From contig OZ246007.1 in assembly GCA_965230515.1 (NCBI GenBank), positions 1,426,001 to 1,490,000 of the forward strand: 64,000 nucleotides of DNA, given 5' to 3'. Origin of the DNA: JAJFKB01 sp965230515. GTDB taxonomy: Bacteria; Pseudomonadota; Gammaproteobacteria; Pseudomonadales; IMCC2047. Of the stretch, positions 8,636-17,513 are shown piece after piece. Position 1 is the stretch's first letter. Each line of letters opens with the position of its first letter. The notes under the pieces are model-generated. The model searched no databases. It was not told where the DNA came from and worked only from the letters and a program-made list of their open reading frames with translations. Made by a program: the position numbers and the translations under genes.

Positions 8636-9976
8636 ATGTTAGATAAAGTTGTAATCGCCAATCGAGGCGAGATAGCCCTTCGCATTATGCGAGCCTGCAA
8701 AGAGCTGGGCATTAAAACAGTTGCTGTACACTCACAGGTAGATGCTGAACTGATGCATGCGCGCCTGGCTGATGAAACCGTTTGCATTGGGCCCAACCCA
8801 TCCAAAGACAGCTACCTTAATATTCCCGCAATCATTAGCGCCGCGGAAGTGACCGATGCAACAGCCATTCATCCCGGTTACGGGTTTTTGGCAGAAAGCG
8901 CCGATTTTGCGGAACGCGTGGAACAAAGCGGGTTCACCTTTGTCGGACCAACTGCCAACGTCATCCGACTGATGGGCGACAAGGTTTCAGCCATTGATGC
9001 GATGAAAAAAGCCGGAGTGCCTACGGTTCCCGGATCTGATGGGCCATTAACCAATGATGATAACCGTACTCTGACAATCGCCAAGCGTATTGGATATCCC
9101 GTGATCATCAAAGCTGCCGCTGGTGGTGGTGGCAGGGGAATGCGTGTTGTGCATACCGAAGCCAGCCTGCTGAAATCCAAACATATTACCCAGACCGAAG
9201 CAAAAGCTGCTTTTGGAGACGATACCGTTTATCTGGAGAAATTCCTTGAAAATCCGCGTCATGTTGAAGTGCAGGTTCTAGCCGACGGACAGGGAAATGC
9301 CATACATTTGGGTGACAGGGATTGCTCCATGCAAAGGCGCCACCAAAAGGTGGTTGAAGAAGCACCTGCACCGGGCGTGGATCAAGCCGCCAGGGAACAG
9401 GTTTACGCCAGCTGTATAGAAGCCTGCCTTGAAATTGGCTACCGGGGTGCCGGCACCTTTGAATTTCTCTATGAAGATGGCTGTTTTTACTTTATCGAAA
9501 TGAACACCCGGGTACAGGTAGAGCATCCCGTGTCAGAAATGATTTCAGGAATTGATATCGTTAAGGAACAGTTACGCATTGCCGCAGGTGAGAAACTAAG
9601 TGTTGAACAGGCTGACATAGAGTTGCAAGGTCATTCAATTGAGTGCCGAATCAATGCGGAGGATCCCAAAACATTTCTACCCTCACCCGGAAAAGTCACA
9701 CTGCTGCACTCCCCCGGCGGACCGGGCATCAGAGTCGACTCTCATCTCTATAGTGGGTACAGCATTCCACCCTATTACGACTCATTAATCGGCAAGCTCA
9801 TCTCTCATGGTGAGACTCGGGAAATAGCGATTCGGCGTATGCGCAATGCTCTTGAAGAGATGGTCATTGAAGGGATAAAAACCAACATTCCTCTGCAACA
9901 GGAAATCATGGCGGACACCAATTTTGCAAAAGGCGGCGTCAATATCCATTACCTGGAAAAGAAACTGGGTATTTAA
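8636..9976 (+). CDS. accC: Biotin carboxylase subunit of acetyl-CoA carboxylase
   Basis: This is a 446-residue ATP-grasp enzyme that carboxylates biotin on AccB using bicarbonate and ATP. The N-terminal domain begins MLDKVVIANRGEIALRIMRA. The Gly-rich ATP lid AAAGGGGRGMRVV is near residue 160. The catalytic segment FIEMNTRVQVEHPVSE holds the metal-binding Glu and Asn, and the C-terminal domain has CRINAEDP. I set the start at ATG 8636 because AAGGA stands about 8 bases upstream and the length then equals the family norm. A GTG at 8603 would add 11 unconserved residues. It is probably co-transcribed with accB. Confidence 0.97.
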   Translation: MLDKVVIANRGEIALRIMRACKELGIKTVAVHSQVDAELMHARLADETVCIGPNPSKDSYLNIPAIISAAEVTDATAIHPGYGFLAESADFAERVEQSGFTFVGPTANVIRLMGDKVSAIDAMKKAGVPTVPGSDGPLTNDDNRTLTIAKRIGYPVIIKAAAGGGGRGMRVVHTEASLLKSKHITQTEAKAAFGDDTVYLEKFLENPRHVEVQVLADGQGNAIHLGDRDCSMQRRHQKVVEEAPAPGVDQAAREQVYASCIEACLEIGYRGAGTFEFLYEDGCFYFIEMNTRVQVEHPVSEMISGIDIVKEQLRIAAGEKLSVEQADIELQGHSIECRINAEDPKTFLPSPGKVTLLHSPGGPGIRVDSHLYSGYSIPPYYDSLIGKLISHGETREIAIRRMRNALEEMVIEGIKTNIPLQQEIMADTNFAKGGVNIHYLEKKLGI

Positions 9977-10059
9977 CCAACCCTTCCAGCTGGTATAGAA
10001 CCATTTAATCATCACGCCACACGCCGAGACAGGCCGTGTGGCATGGCAACAGGAATAGC

Positions 10060-10941
10060 ATGCATTGGGTACAGGTTCTGATAGAAACCAACGCCGCAGA
10101 TAGTGTAACACTGGAAGCACTCATGCTGGATCTGGGCGCGCTGTCTGTCACCCTCACAGATGCCGCAGATCAACCACTCTTTGAACCCGACCCGGGAGAA
10201 ACGCCCCTTTGGAACAATATCTGTCTTACCGGGCTGTTTGATGCAGAGCAACCGATTGCACCTATCAAAGCGGCCATCGACAATCAAAATCCGGACAAGC
10301 TACCGCGCTATAAGATTGAAATACTGGAGGACAAGGACTGGATTAAGGAGTGGATGGACCAGTTCAAACCGATAAAATTCAGTGACAATCTATGGATTTG
10401 CCCCACCTGGTATCAACCACCGGACCCTGCGGCAACCAATATCATGCTCGACCCTGGCTTGGCTTTTGGCACAGGAACACATCCCACCACAGCGCTTTGC
10501 CTTGAATGGTTAAGCAGGGAAGCGCGTCCTGCCAGCGGAATTACTGACTACGGATGCGGGTCCGGAGTACTTGCCATTGCCGGATTGCTGTTAGGATGCG
10601 ATCAGGCCTGGGCCACAGATATCGATCCACAGGCACTGCAGTCAACCCACGCCAACGCTGAGCTGAATCACATTGACCCCGAGCGTATTCAAATCAGCCT
10701 GCCCGAACACCTGCCGGATATTCAAACCGATATTGTAGTTGCCAATATTCTGGCTGGGCCGCTGGCCAGCCTGGCAACCACTCTAACAGGGCGAGTTAAA
10801 GCGGGCGGAAAAATCGCATTATCCGGAATCCTGCGATCGCAAACAGAAGCGATCCTGGATGCCTACCAAAAGGATTTTATTTTTGACCCATTGACCGAAA
10901 GAGAAGGCTGGGTGCTATTGAGCGCTACAAAAAAGGAATAA
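10060..10941 (+). CDS. prmA: Ribosomal protein L11 methyltransferase
   Basis: This is a 293-residue SAM-dependent enzyme that trimethylates ribosomal protein L11. The N-terminal substrate-recognition domain begins MHWVQVLIETNAADS. The methyltransferase domain shows the LDPGLAFGTGTHPTT substrate loop, the SAM motif DYGCGSGVLAIAG and the NPPY-like active motif VVANILAGPL, which in PrmA reads NI/NILA. The start at ATG 10060 follows AGGAA at a normal distance. A GTG 24 bases earlier (10036) would give a longer form that does not match the family. It follows accC, as in Pseudomonas. Confidence 0.95.
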   Translation: MHWVQVLIETNAADSVTLEALMLDLGALSVTLTDAADQPLFEPDPGETPLWNNICLTGLFDAEQPIAPIKAAIDNQNPDKLPRYKIEILEDKDWIKEWMDQFKPIKFSDNLWICPTWYQPPDPAATNIMLDPGLAFGTGTHPTTALCLEWLSREARPASGITDYGCGSGVLAIAGLLLGCDQAWATDIDPQALQSTHANAELNHIDPERIQISLPEHLPDIQTDIVVANILAGPLASLATTLTGRVKAGGKIALSGILRSQTEAILDAYQKDFIFDPLTEREGWVLLSATKKE

Positions 10942-10995
10942 GCTGTTAGAATCTGGTTATTTCCTATCAAAAGCACTAAGGCATAAAAGCCGCAC

Positions 10996-11814
10996 ATGGA
11001 AAACTCGCTCCTAACCAAATGTCCACACTGTAACACTCTGTTCCGAATCCAAAGCGAGCATCTGGCGGTTGCGGAAGGTGAAGTTCGTTGTGGCGTTTGC
11101 TTTAAGGTTTTCAACGCTACCCTGGAGGGGCTGACATGCGACGAAAGCGAGAACTCTGAAAACCTGCACAAAACCAGCAAATCAGAAGCTGCGGAGAAGG
11201 CTGGACAGCTAAACATAGACGATTCCCTTGAAATAAAACCAGAGCAGCTACCTCCCGACCTCTCAACCATTCAACAACTGATCATCGAGGAGGAGTCCGT
11301 AGAAGACCTGCTGACTCCAAACAGTGGTCTGCAGAAGATGCAAAACCCACTGCTTTGGGGGTCTCTCAGCATAACGGCCCTGTTAACGCTTTGCGTGCAA
11401 TGGTTTTGGTTTAACCAGGACCGTTATCTTAACGACCAACAGTGGCGTCCCTGGTATGAGCAGTTTTGCCAGCACCTGCCCTGCAAGCTCAAAGATTACC
11501 AGGCAGTGCAGCTGATCGAAATAGAACGCCTGTCAATCAGAAGCCATCCCGTTTTTGGTAACGCACTACGAATCGAATTGATCATCCGCAACCAGGCGCC
11601 TTTTCCTCAGCACCTCCCGGCGCTTGAATTTACTTTTTATGACATAAACGGTGGCGCCGTTGCAAAACGGATTTTCCAGCCCGATGAGTACACCGACAAC
11701 AGCGTGGAGCTCAATAAAATGTCTGTTGCAACCCCTTATCACCTCTCATTCTCAATAATTGATCCCGGCGAACAGGCAGTCAATTACGGCGTGCAATTTG
11801 GCACTGCCATTTAA
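10996..11814 (+). CDS. Zinc-ribbon membrane protein (MJ0042 motif plus DUF3426)
   Basis: This is a 272-residue protein. An N-terminal zinc ribbon with two Cys pairs (CPHCNTLFRI and VRCGVCFKVF) matches the MJ0042-type finger. A charged linker and one membrane segment near residues 118-138 (LLWGSLSITALLTLCVQWFW) follow. The C-terminal periplasmic DUF3426 domain contains IRSHPVFGNALRIELIIRNQ and ALEFTFYDINGGAVAKRIF. The family's role is not known. It regularly sits between prmA and dusB in Pseudomonas-like genomes, as here. The topology suggests the zinc ribbon is in the cytoplasm and the DUF3426 domain in the periplasm. Confidence 0.9.
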   Translation: MENSLLTKCPHCNTLFRIQSEHLAVAEGEVRCGVCFKVFNATLEGLTCDESENSENLHKTSKSEAAEKAGQLNIDDSLEIKPEQLPPDLSTIQQLIIEEESVEDLLTPNSGLQKMQNPLLWGSLSITALLTLCVQWFWFNQDRYLNDQQWRPWYEQFCQHLPCKLKDYQAVQLIEIERLSIRSHPVFGNALRIELIIRNQAPFPQHLPALEFTFYDINGGAVAKRIFQPDEYTDNSVELNKMSVATPYHLSFSIIDPGEQAVNYGVQFGTAI

Positions 11815-12026
11815 CGACATAACCAGTAAATCGCTTTATCTCGATGACGCTCCGTTGTATCATTAGTGCTCTGGGTAACCGGCAAGATTATCTTATAGCA
11901 GACCCTACGATTAAGGGCGAAAGATCAATCCTTAAATGCCATTTAGTCGACCCACAAAATAATAGTCTTACCCATCGCCTCAGTGGGTATTAATCTTGAC
12001 AAAGCTGGCTCCGCCAAGGCGTGTTC

Positions 12027-13016
12027 GTGCTAACTATTGGTCCACACAATGTTGAAAGTCGATTGATACTGGCCCCAATGGCAGGTATAACCGACTTGCC
12101 ATTTCGCAATCTCTGCCGTCAGATGGGTGCCGGGTTCGCCATTGCTGAAATGGTGACTTCAGATCAGCGGCTTTGGCACACACGGAAGTCACGACAACGG
12201 TTGGGTGGTGACGGTGAGACCGGCCTTCGGGCAATACAGATTGCCGGTGCAGATCCGGATATGATGGCCAGCGCCGCAAAATCCGTGGAAACGCTGGGTG
12301 CTGATATTCTAGATATCAATATGGGCTGCCCCGCCAAGAAAGTCTGTAACAAAGCTGCCGGTTCTGCGCTACTGAAAGACGAGCGTCTGGTTGCCAGCAT
12401 TCTAAGTGCTGTGGTCGATGCCGTCAGCCTGCCAGTAACCCTGAAAATCCGTACAGGATGGTGCAAAGATACTCGTAATGCGCTACAAATTGCTCAAATA
12501 GCAGAACAGTCCGGGATTCAGGCACTGACCATCCACGGCAGAACACGCGCCTGCAAATTTAATGGCAATGCGGAATACGAAACTATTGCGAAGGTTAAAC
12601 AGCAGGTTAGTATTCCATTGATCGCCAATGGCGATATAAATTCCGCGACCAAAGCACAATTCGTACTAGAGCACACGGGTGCTGATGCCCTGATGATAGG
12701 CCGTGCTGCTCGGGGACGACCCTGGATCTTTGCGGAAATAGATTACTTTATAAAGAAGCATCAATTCAGAGAGCCACTAAGCATTGGCGACTTCAAACAA
12801 TATGTGCTCGACCACCTGAAAGGGTTGCACCTGCATTACGGGGATTTTTTGGGGCCACGTATTGCGCGCAAGCACCTGGGTTGGTATTTCTCGCATTTGC
12901 GCGAAGGACAGCAATACCGTAGCAGTTTTAACAAGCTGGACTCCACGCTTGAGCAAACAGAATATTTAGAAACAATTTTTCAAAAACTTAACAATGACGA
13001 GAGGCTTGCCGCCTGA
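12027..13016 (+). CDS. dusB: tRNA-dihydrouridine synthase B
   Basis: This is a flavin enzyme that reduces specific uridines in the tRNA D-loop. The TIM-barrel FMN domain shows APMAGITDLPFR, the catalytic Cys in DINMGCPAKKV, TLKIRTGW, TIHGRTRACKFNG, the phosphate-binding PLIANGDI and DALMIGRAARGRPWIF. The C-terminal helical tRNA-binding domain carries GPRIARKHLGWYF. I chose GTG 12027 because AAGG at 12016-12019 is 7 bases away. The GTG at 12021 would leave one base. It lies 97 bases before fis, and dusB-fis is a long-conserved operon in gammaproteobacteria. Confidence 0.95.
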   Translation: MLTIGPHNVESRLILAPMAGITDLPFRNLCRQMGAGFAIAEMVTSDQRLWHTRKSRQRLGGDGETGLRAIQIAGADPDMMASAAKSVETLGADILDINMGCPAKKVCNKAAGSALLKDERLVASILSAVVDAVSLPVTLKIRTGWCKDTRNALQIAQIAEQSGIQALTIHGRTRACKFNGNAEYETIAKVKQQVSIPLIANGDINSATKAQFVLEHTGADALMIGRAARGRPWIFAEIDYFIKKHQFREPLSIGDFKQYVLDHLKGLHLHYGDFLGPRIARKHLGWYFSHLREGQQYRSSFNKLDSTLEQTEYLETIFQKLNNDERLAA

Positions 13017-13113
13017 TACCCGGCTGCAGTCCGAAATGAGATAAGCCGTAGCGGGCAAATTAGAAAATACATTTCAACAGACTGTCGGGGACGGTCATTA
13101 CGAGAATCCATAG

Positions 13114-13377
13114 ATGGGAAAACAACATATACCTAAGGTCAATGGTCAGTCGAAAACACTCAAACAAAGCGTTGAAACGTCAATGGATGAGTTTTTTGCT
13201 CATCTGGACGGGCAACCGGTAACCAACCTGTACGAAATGGTGCTTTCTGAAGTAGAAGCTCCGCTACTGGATGTGGTCATGAGGTATGCCAAAGACAACC
13301 AAACCAAAGCATCAGAAATTCTTGGGCTGAATCGTGGTACCTTGAGGAAGAAATTAAAGCAATACGACCTCTTGTAA
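13114..13377 (+). CDS. fis: DNA-binding protein Fis
   Basis: This is an 87-residue nucleoid protein and transcription factor that bends DNA as a dimer and activates stable RNA promoters in fast growth. The C-terminal helix-turn-helix is clear (NQTKASEILGLNRGTLRKKL), preceded by the dimer helices EVEAPLLDVVMRYAK. The N-terminal 30 residues are less conserved, as usual. The length is slightly below the 98 of E. coli Fis and matches shorter forms of the Pseudomonas lineage. It is downstream of dusB, the classic partner. The spacer to purH (100 bases) has a 6-bp hairpin (13408-13426) without a T-run, too weak to call a terminator. Confidence 0.93.
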   Translation: MGKQHIPKVNGQSKTLKQSVETSMDEFFAHLDGQPVTNLYEMVLSEVEAPLLDVVMRYAKDNQTKASEILGLNRGTLRKKLKQYDLL

Positions 13378-13477
13378 TTCAACCGTTCAACCCCATAAAC
13401 AGTTCTTTCTCTGAGCAAGCCAGAGAGCTTGTGTAAAGCCCATATACCACCTGACCAAGAGGTTATTCGAAAGCTAC

Positions 13478-15052
13478 ATGACTGACAAACCCACCCCCAT
13501 CAAGCGTGCGCTCATTAGCGTTTCTGATAAAACCGGAATTATCGAATTTGCGAAAGGATTAACCGAACATCAGGTAGAGATACTTTCTACCGGTGGCACC
13601 TATCGGATGATTAAAGAGGCCGGCATTCAAGTCACCGAGGTCTCCGATTACACCGGTTTTCCCGAAATGATGGATGGCAGAGTAAAGACGCTTCACCCAA
13701 AGATACACGGCGGCATATTGGCTCGCCGGGGTATTGATGATGAGGTCATGAAAGAACATGCCATCAATGGCATCGATATGGTGGTAGTCAACCTGTACCC
13801 CTTTCAACAAACCATTGCAGATCCTGACTGTGATCTGGCCACGGCGATTGAAAACATAGATATCGGCGGGCCAACCATGGTGAGGGCTGCCGCCAAAAAC
13901 CACAAGGATGTCGCCATCCTGGTTAACAGCAATGACTATTCACCGATCCTTCAGGAGATGGCTAAAAACAGTGGCGCGCTGAGCCAGAGCACTCGCTTTG
14001 ACCTGGCCACCAAAGCATTTGAACACACTGCCCAATATGACGGTGCCATTGCCAACTACCTTGGAACACTGGTCGGTAGCGAGCCCTCCACCTTTCCTCG
14101 AACTTTTAACAAGCAATATATAAAGTCCCAGGATATGCGATATGGAGAAAACCCCCACCAGCGTGCCGCTTTCTATATTGACGCCAGCGCTACCGACGCG
14201 AGCGTATCAAGCTCCAAACAGATTCAGGGTAAAGCACTTTCGTACAACAACGTCGCGGACACTGATGCAGCGATTGAATGCGTAAAACCGTTCGCCGAGC
14301 CAGCCTGCGTCATCGTCAAGCACGCCAATCCCTGCGGGGTTGCGCTAGGCGCGGATATACTCGACGCCTACAATCAGGCCTTTGCAACAGATCCCACCTC
14401 AGCCTTTGGCGGGATCATCGCCTTTAACCGTGAGCTGGATGAGAATACAGCGCAAGCAATCGTTGACCGGCAGTTCGTCGAAGTTATTATCGCACCGGCC
14501 ATTACTGAATCAGCCGCTGGAATTTTGGGCAGCAAGCCTAATGTCAGGGTTTTGGTAAGCGGTCAATGGGAGCCAACCCGTGCGCCCAGCCTTGACTTCA
14601 AGCGTGTCAACGGTGGCCTGCTGATTCAGGATACTGATTTAGGCATGGTCAATGAAGACGAGCTTAAAATGGTTACCGAGAGAGCGCCCACCGAACAGGA
14701 ACTCTCAGACCTGCTGTTTTGCTGGGAAGTAGCCAAATTTGTGAAGTCCAACGCCATCGTTTATGCACGCAATGGACGCACCATTGGTATCGGCGCCGGC
14801 CAAATGAGTCGCGTCTATAGCGCCAAAATAGCGGGCATTAAGGCCAAGGATGAGGGCCTTGAGGTCAAAGGCTCCGTGATGGCATCCGATGCGTTTTTCC
14901 CTTTCCGGGACGGTATCGATGCCGCTGCTGAAGCCGGCATTACAGCCGTTATACAGCCCGGCGGCTCAATTCGGGACGAAGAGGTCATCGCCGCAGCGAA
15001 TGAGCACAATATTGCTATGGTGTTCACAGGAATGCGCCATTTCCGCCACTAA
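13478..15052 (+). CDS. purH: Bifunctional AICAR transformylase / IMP cyclohydrolase
   Basis: This is a 524-residue enzyme for the last two steps of de novo purine synthesis, AICAR to FAICAR and then to IMP. The N-terminal cyclohydrolase (MGS-like) domain spans about residues 10-150 with ALISVSDKTGIIEFAKGL and DGRVKTLHPKIHGGIL. The transformylase domain has DMRYGENPHQRAAFY, the catalytic Lys-His in VIVKHANPCGVALG, AFGGIIAFN and the C-terminal AVIQPGGSIRDEEV. It is full length. It is followed after 16 bases by purD, so the two are an operon. Confidence 0.97.
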   Translation: MTDKPTPIKRALISVSDKTGIIEFAKGLTEHQVEILSTGGTYRMIKEAGIQVTEVSDYTGFPEMMDGRVKTLHPKIHGGILARRGIDDEVMKEHAINGIDMVVVNLYPFQQTIADPDCDLATAIENIDIGGPTMVRAAAKNHKDVAILVNSNDYSPILQEMAKNSGALSQSTRFDLATKAFEHTAQYDGAIANYLGTLVGSEPSTFPRTFNKQYIKSQDMRYGENPHQRAAFYIDASATDASVSSSKQIQGKALSYNNVADTDAAIECVKPFAEPACVIVKHANPCGVALGADILDAYNQAFATDPTSAFGGIIAFNRELDENTAQAIVDRQFVEVIIAPAITESAAGILGSKPNVRVLVSGQWEPTRAPSLDFKRVNGGLLIQDTDLGMVNEDELKMVTERAPTEQELSDLLFCWEVAKFVKSNAIVYARNGRTIGIGAGQMSRVYSAKIAGIKAKDEGLEVKGSVMASDAFFPFRDGIDAAAEAGITAVIQPGGSIRDEEVIAAANEHNIAMVFTGMRHFRH

Positions 15053-15068
15053 TTTTGAGAGCAACTGA

Positions 15069-16361
15069 ATGAATGTATTGATTATCGGATCAGGTGGCCG
15101 GGAACACGCGCTGGCCTGGAAGGCATCCCTTTCGCCAAAGGTTGGCACAGTTTACGTTGCGCCTGGAAATGCCGGTACTGCACTGGAGCCAGGTGTCGAG
15201 AATATTGAAATAGATATATCGGAATTTTCCACACTTGCAGATTTTGCAGCACAAAACCAATGTGAGCTTACCATTATTGGCCCAGAGGCGCCTCTGGTAG
15301 ACGGGATCGTCGATTACTTTGAAGAACGTGGGCTGCCCTGTTTTGGCCCCGGCAAGGGCGCAGCGCAACTGGAGGGTTCAAAAGCCTTCACCAAAGACTT
15401 TCTGGCGCGCCACAATATACCGACGGCTGATTACGAGAACTTTACTGAAATTGAACCGGCTGTTGCCTACATTCGCGAAAAAGGTGCCCCCATTGTTGTG
15501 AAAGCCGACGGACTGGCGGCAGGCAAAGGAGTGATTCTGGCGCAGACAGAGCAGCAGGCCATTGCGGCGGTAGAGGACATGCTGGCCGGAAACGCCTTTG
15601 GGGATGCAGGGCATCGCGTCGTGATTGAGGAGTTTCTGGTCGGCGAGGAAGCCAGCTTTATTGTCATGGTCGACGGCAAGAATGTACTGCCTTTAGCGAC
15701 CTCTCAAGATCATAAAGCCAGAGATAATGGAGATTGCGGTCCAAATACAGGCGGCATGGGCGCTTATTCACCGGCACCCGTCGTCACAGATGAAATCAGC
15801 CAGCGCGTCATGGAACAAGTTATTCAGCCAACCGTGGCGGGTATGGCACAGGAAGGAAACACCTACAAGGGATTCCTTTATGCAGGACTGATGATTGCAC
15901 CCGATGGCAGCATTAAGGTGCTGGAATACAATTGCCGTTTTGGTGATCCCGAAACCCAACCCATCATGATGCGCCTGAAATCCGACCTGGTCGAACTTTG
16001 TCAGGCTGCGGTGAATGGCGATTTGGACAAGACAAGTGCAGAGTATGATCCACGCGCTGCACTGGGCGTCGTGCTGGCCGCCGGCGGTTATCCTGAGTCC
16101 TATCATAAGGGTGACGAAATTACGGGCCTGGCTGACGCCAACAATGAGCGGCAAAAAGTGTTTCATGCGGGCACACGTATAGAGGATGATCGCGTGCTGA
16201 CCAATGGAGGACGGGTGCTGTGCGTAACCGCGCTTGGCCAAAATGTGACGCAGGCCCAACAAATCGCCTATGCGTGCGCGCGGCAGATCAATTGGAAAAA
16301 TGTTTATTACCGCACCGACATCGGTTATCGCGCAGTCACCAGAGAGTCGACTTCAGACTGA
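15069..16361 (+). CDS. purD: Phosphoribosylamine-glycine ligase
   Basis: This is a 430-residue ATP-grasp ligase that joins glycine to phosphoribosylamine (second step of purine synthesis). It shows the N-terminal MNVLIIGSGGREHALAWK, the ATP-grasp segment PIVVKADGLAAGKGVILA, PLATSQDHKARDNGD, the family signature TGGMGAYSPAPV and YNCRFGDPETQPIMMRLKSD with the metal ligands. It is full length and co-transcribed with purH. Downstream is a GC-rich inverted repeat (about 16376-16402) without a T-tract that could slow transcription between purD and the convergent gene. Confidence 0.97.
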   Translation: MNVLIIGSGGREHALAWKASLSPKVGTVYVAPGNAGTALEPGVENIEIDISEFSTLADFAAQNQCELTIIGPEAPLVDGIVDYFEERGLPCFGPGKGAAQLEGSKAFTKDFLARHNIPTADYENFTEIEPAVAYIREKGAPIVVKADGLAAGKGVILAQTEQQAIAAVEDMLAGNAFGDAGHRVVIEEFLVGEEASFIVMVDGKNVLPLATSQDHKARDNGDCGPNTGGMGAYSPAPVVTDEISQRVMEQVIQPTVAGMAQEGNTYKGFLYAGLMIAPDGSIKVLEYNCRFGDPETQPIMMRLKSDLVELCQAAVNGDLDKTSAEYDPRAALGVVLAAGGYPESYHKGDEITGLADANNERQKVFHAGTRIEDDRVLTNGGRVLCVTALGQNVTQAQQIAYACARQINWKNVYYRTDIGYRAVTRESTSD

Positions 16362-16436
16362 TTCGCATAGCGACCCAGCCCCTTGGTTTTGGTCAGGGGG
16401 CTCCCAAATCGGAATGAAAAAGCAATACCGTAATGG

Positions 16437-16997
16437 CTATTGCTCAACCAGCTCAATAAACCCTGTATATAAACCATCCAACAGGCCGTGTGCAGAGAGC
16501 ATAGCTTCCTGCAACCCTTCACCACCAAGTATCTCAATACTCAAGCGACCATCGCCATCATCACTGAGCACTTTAAAGGTAGTCGATTTATTTAACACAA
16601 AGGTGTTGCCGACGAAGCGAATACTCTGAACGTCCTGCTCCTGTTTGGCCTTTTCTACTCGAGCTTTAATCAGCTTGAGAAAATCCTGTATCAGTCGGTC
16701 TTTGTCCTGAGTCTCCGGCAGCTCACCCTGATCACAAAAAACTATCTGCTCACCGGGACCTATCTGCTGCAAATACCGGTGCATATCGGCACCCTGCTGC
16801 TGCAGTTTAAAACTGATACTATAATCCCTTTGCTCTCCTCCGGCCTCATGCCGACTGTGAATGAGAATATCACTCACCTCTTTATCGCTATTGAAGTTTA
16901 GGTTTTTTTTGATTTCAATTGATTGAATATCAAAACTCTCCATAAAACCAGCCAGCATTGACCGGGTCAAACTACTCAACAGATTATTATCGCTCAT
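16437..16997 (-). CDS. Uncharacterised protein downstream of hinT
   Basis: This is a 186-residue soluble protein with no signal or membrane segment. It begins MSDNNLLSSLTRSMLAGFME and contains a mixed alpha/beta pattern with KQEQDVQSIRFVGNTFVLNK near the middle and an amphipathic C-terminus. I set the start at ATG 16997, preceded by AAAGAGAG. The frame stays open further upstream but those codons overlap the end of hinT and read as junk. It starts 52 bases after the hinT stop and is likely co-transcribed with it. I do not recognise a family. Confidence 0.7.
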   Translation of the reverse strand: MSDNNLLSSLTRSMLAGFMESFDIQSIEIKKNLNFNSDKEVSDILIHSRHEAGGEQRDYSISFKLQQQGADMHRYLQQIGPGEQIVFCDQGELPETQDKDRLIQDFLKLIKARVEKAKQEQDVQSIRFVGNTFVLNKSTTFKVLSDDGDGRLSIEILGGEGLQEAMLSAHGLLDGLYTGFIELVEQ

Positions 16998-17049
16998 CAC
17001 TACAGCTCTCTTTGCAAAAAAATTATCAACCGGTGTGGCACCAGGTGGG

Positions 17050-17391
17050 TTAGCCGGGTGGCCACATAAAATCACGTCCGCCAAGAATATGCAGGTGCAA
17101 GTGAAAAACACTTTGACCCACCGCGGCGCCATTATTCACTACCAGCCGAAAAGCATCCGCATAGCCCTCATCACTCGCTACCTTTGCCGCCACGATCATT
17201 AGGTGGCCCAGCAGAGAATCATCATCGTTCTGCGCATCAACCAGTTTGGGAATTACTTTTTTGGGGATCACCAGAATATGCATAGGTGCCTTTGGATTAA
17301 TATCACGAAACGCCAGACACTGATCATCTTCATAGACAATATCGGCTGGAATTTCACGCTCGATTATTTTAGTAAACAGGGTTTCAGACAT
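17050..17391 (-). CDS. hinT: Histidine triad nucleotide-binding protein (HinT-like)
   Basis: This is a 113-residue purine nucleoside phosphoramidase of the HIT superfamily. The histidine triad is intact in QSVFHLHLHILGGRDF. The early segment TIFTKIIxREIPADIVYEDDQ of the family appears as LFTKIIEREIPADIVYEDD. HILVIPKKVIPKL carries the nucleotide-contact strand. The final residues DFMWPPG match the usual C-terminal Trp-Pro-Pro-Gly. The length is normal. It acts in the cytoplasm on adenosine and guanosine phosphoramidates. Its exact physiological role in bacteria is not settled. Confidence 0.93.
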   Translation of the reverse strand: MSETLFTKIIEREIPADIVYEDDQCLAFRDINPKAPMHILVIPKKVIPKLVDAQNDDDSLLGHLMIVAAKVASDEGYADAFRLVVNNGAAVGQSVFHLHLHILGGRDFMWPPG

Positions 17392-17513
17392 ATTTCGAAA
17401 TCCTTTAAGTGTAAAAACGGGGGCGTTGCAACATTCAATTGCAAGCTCATTTCAGATCTTCACATTATCAATGCTCATCGAGTGGTCGTCCAGTCCTACC
17501 CCAATCACTTTTG

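Noticed and set aside
13378..13477. Purine riboswitch or terminator before purH
   Set aside because: Only a 6-bp hairpin (13408-13426) without a T-run. No conserved riboswitch core is visible.
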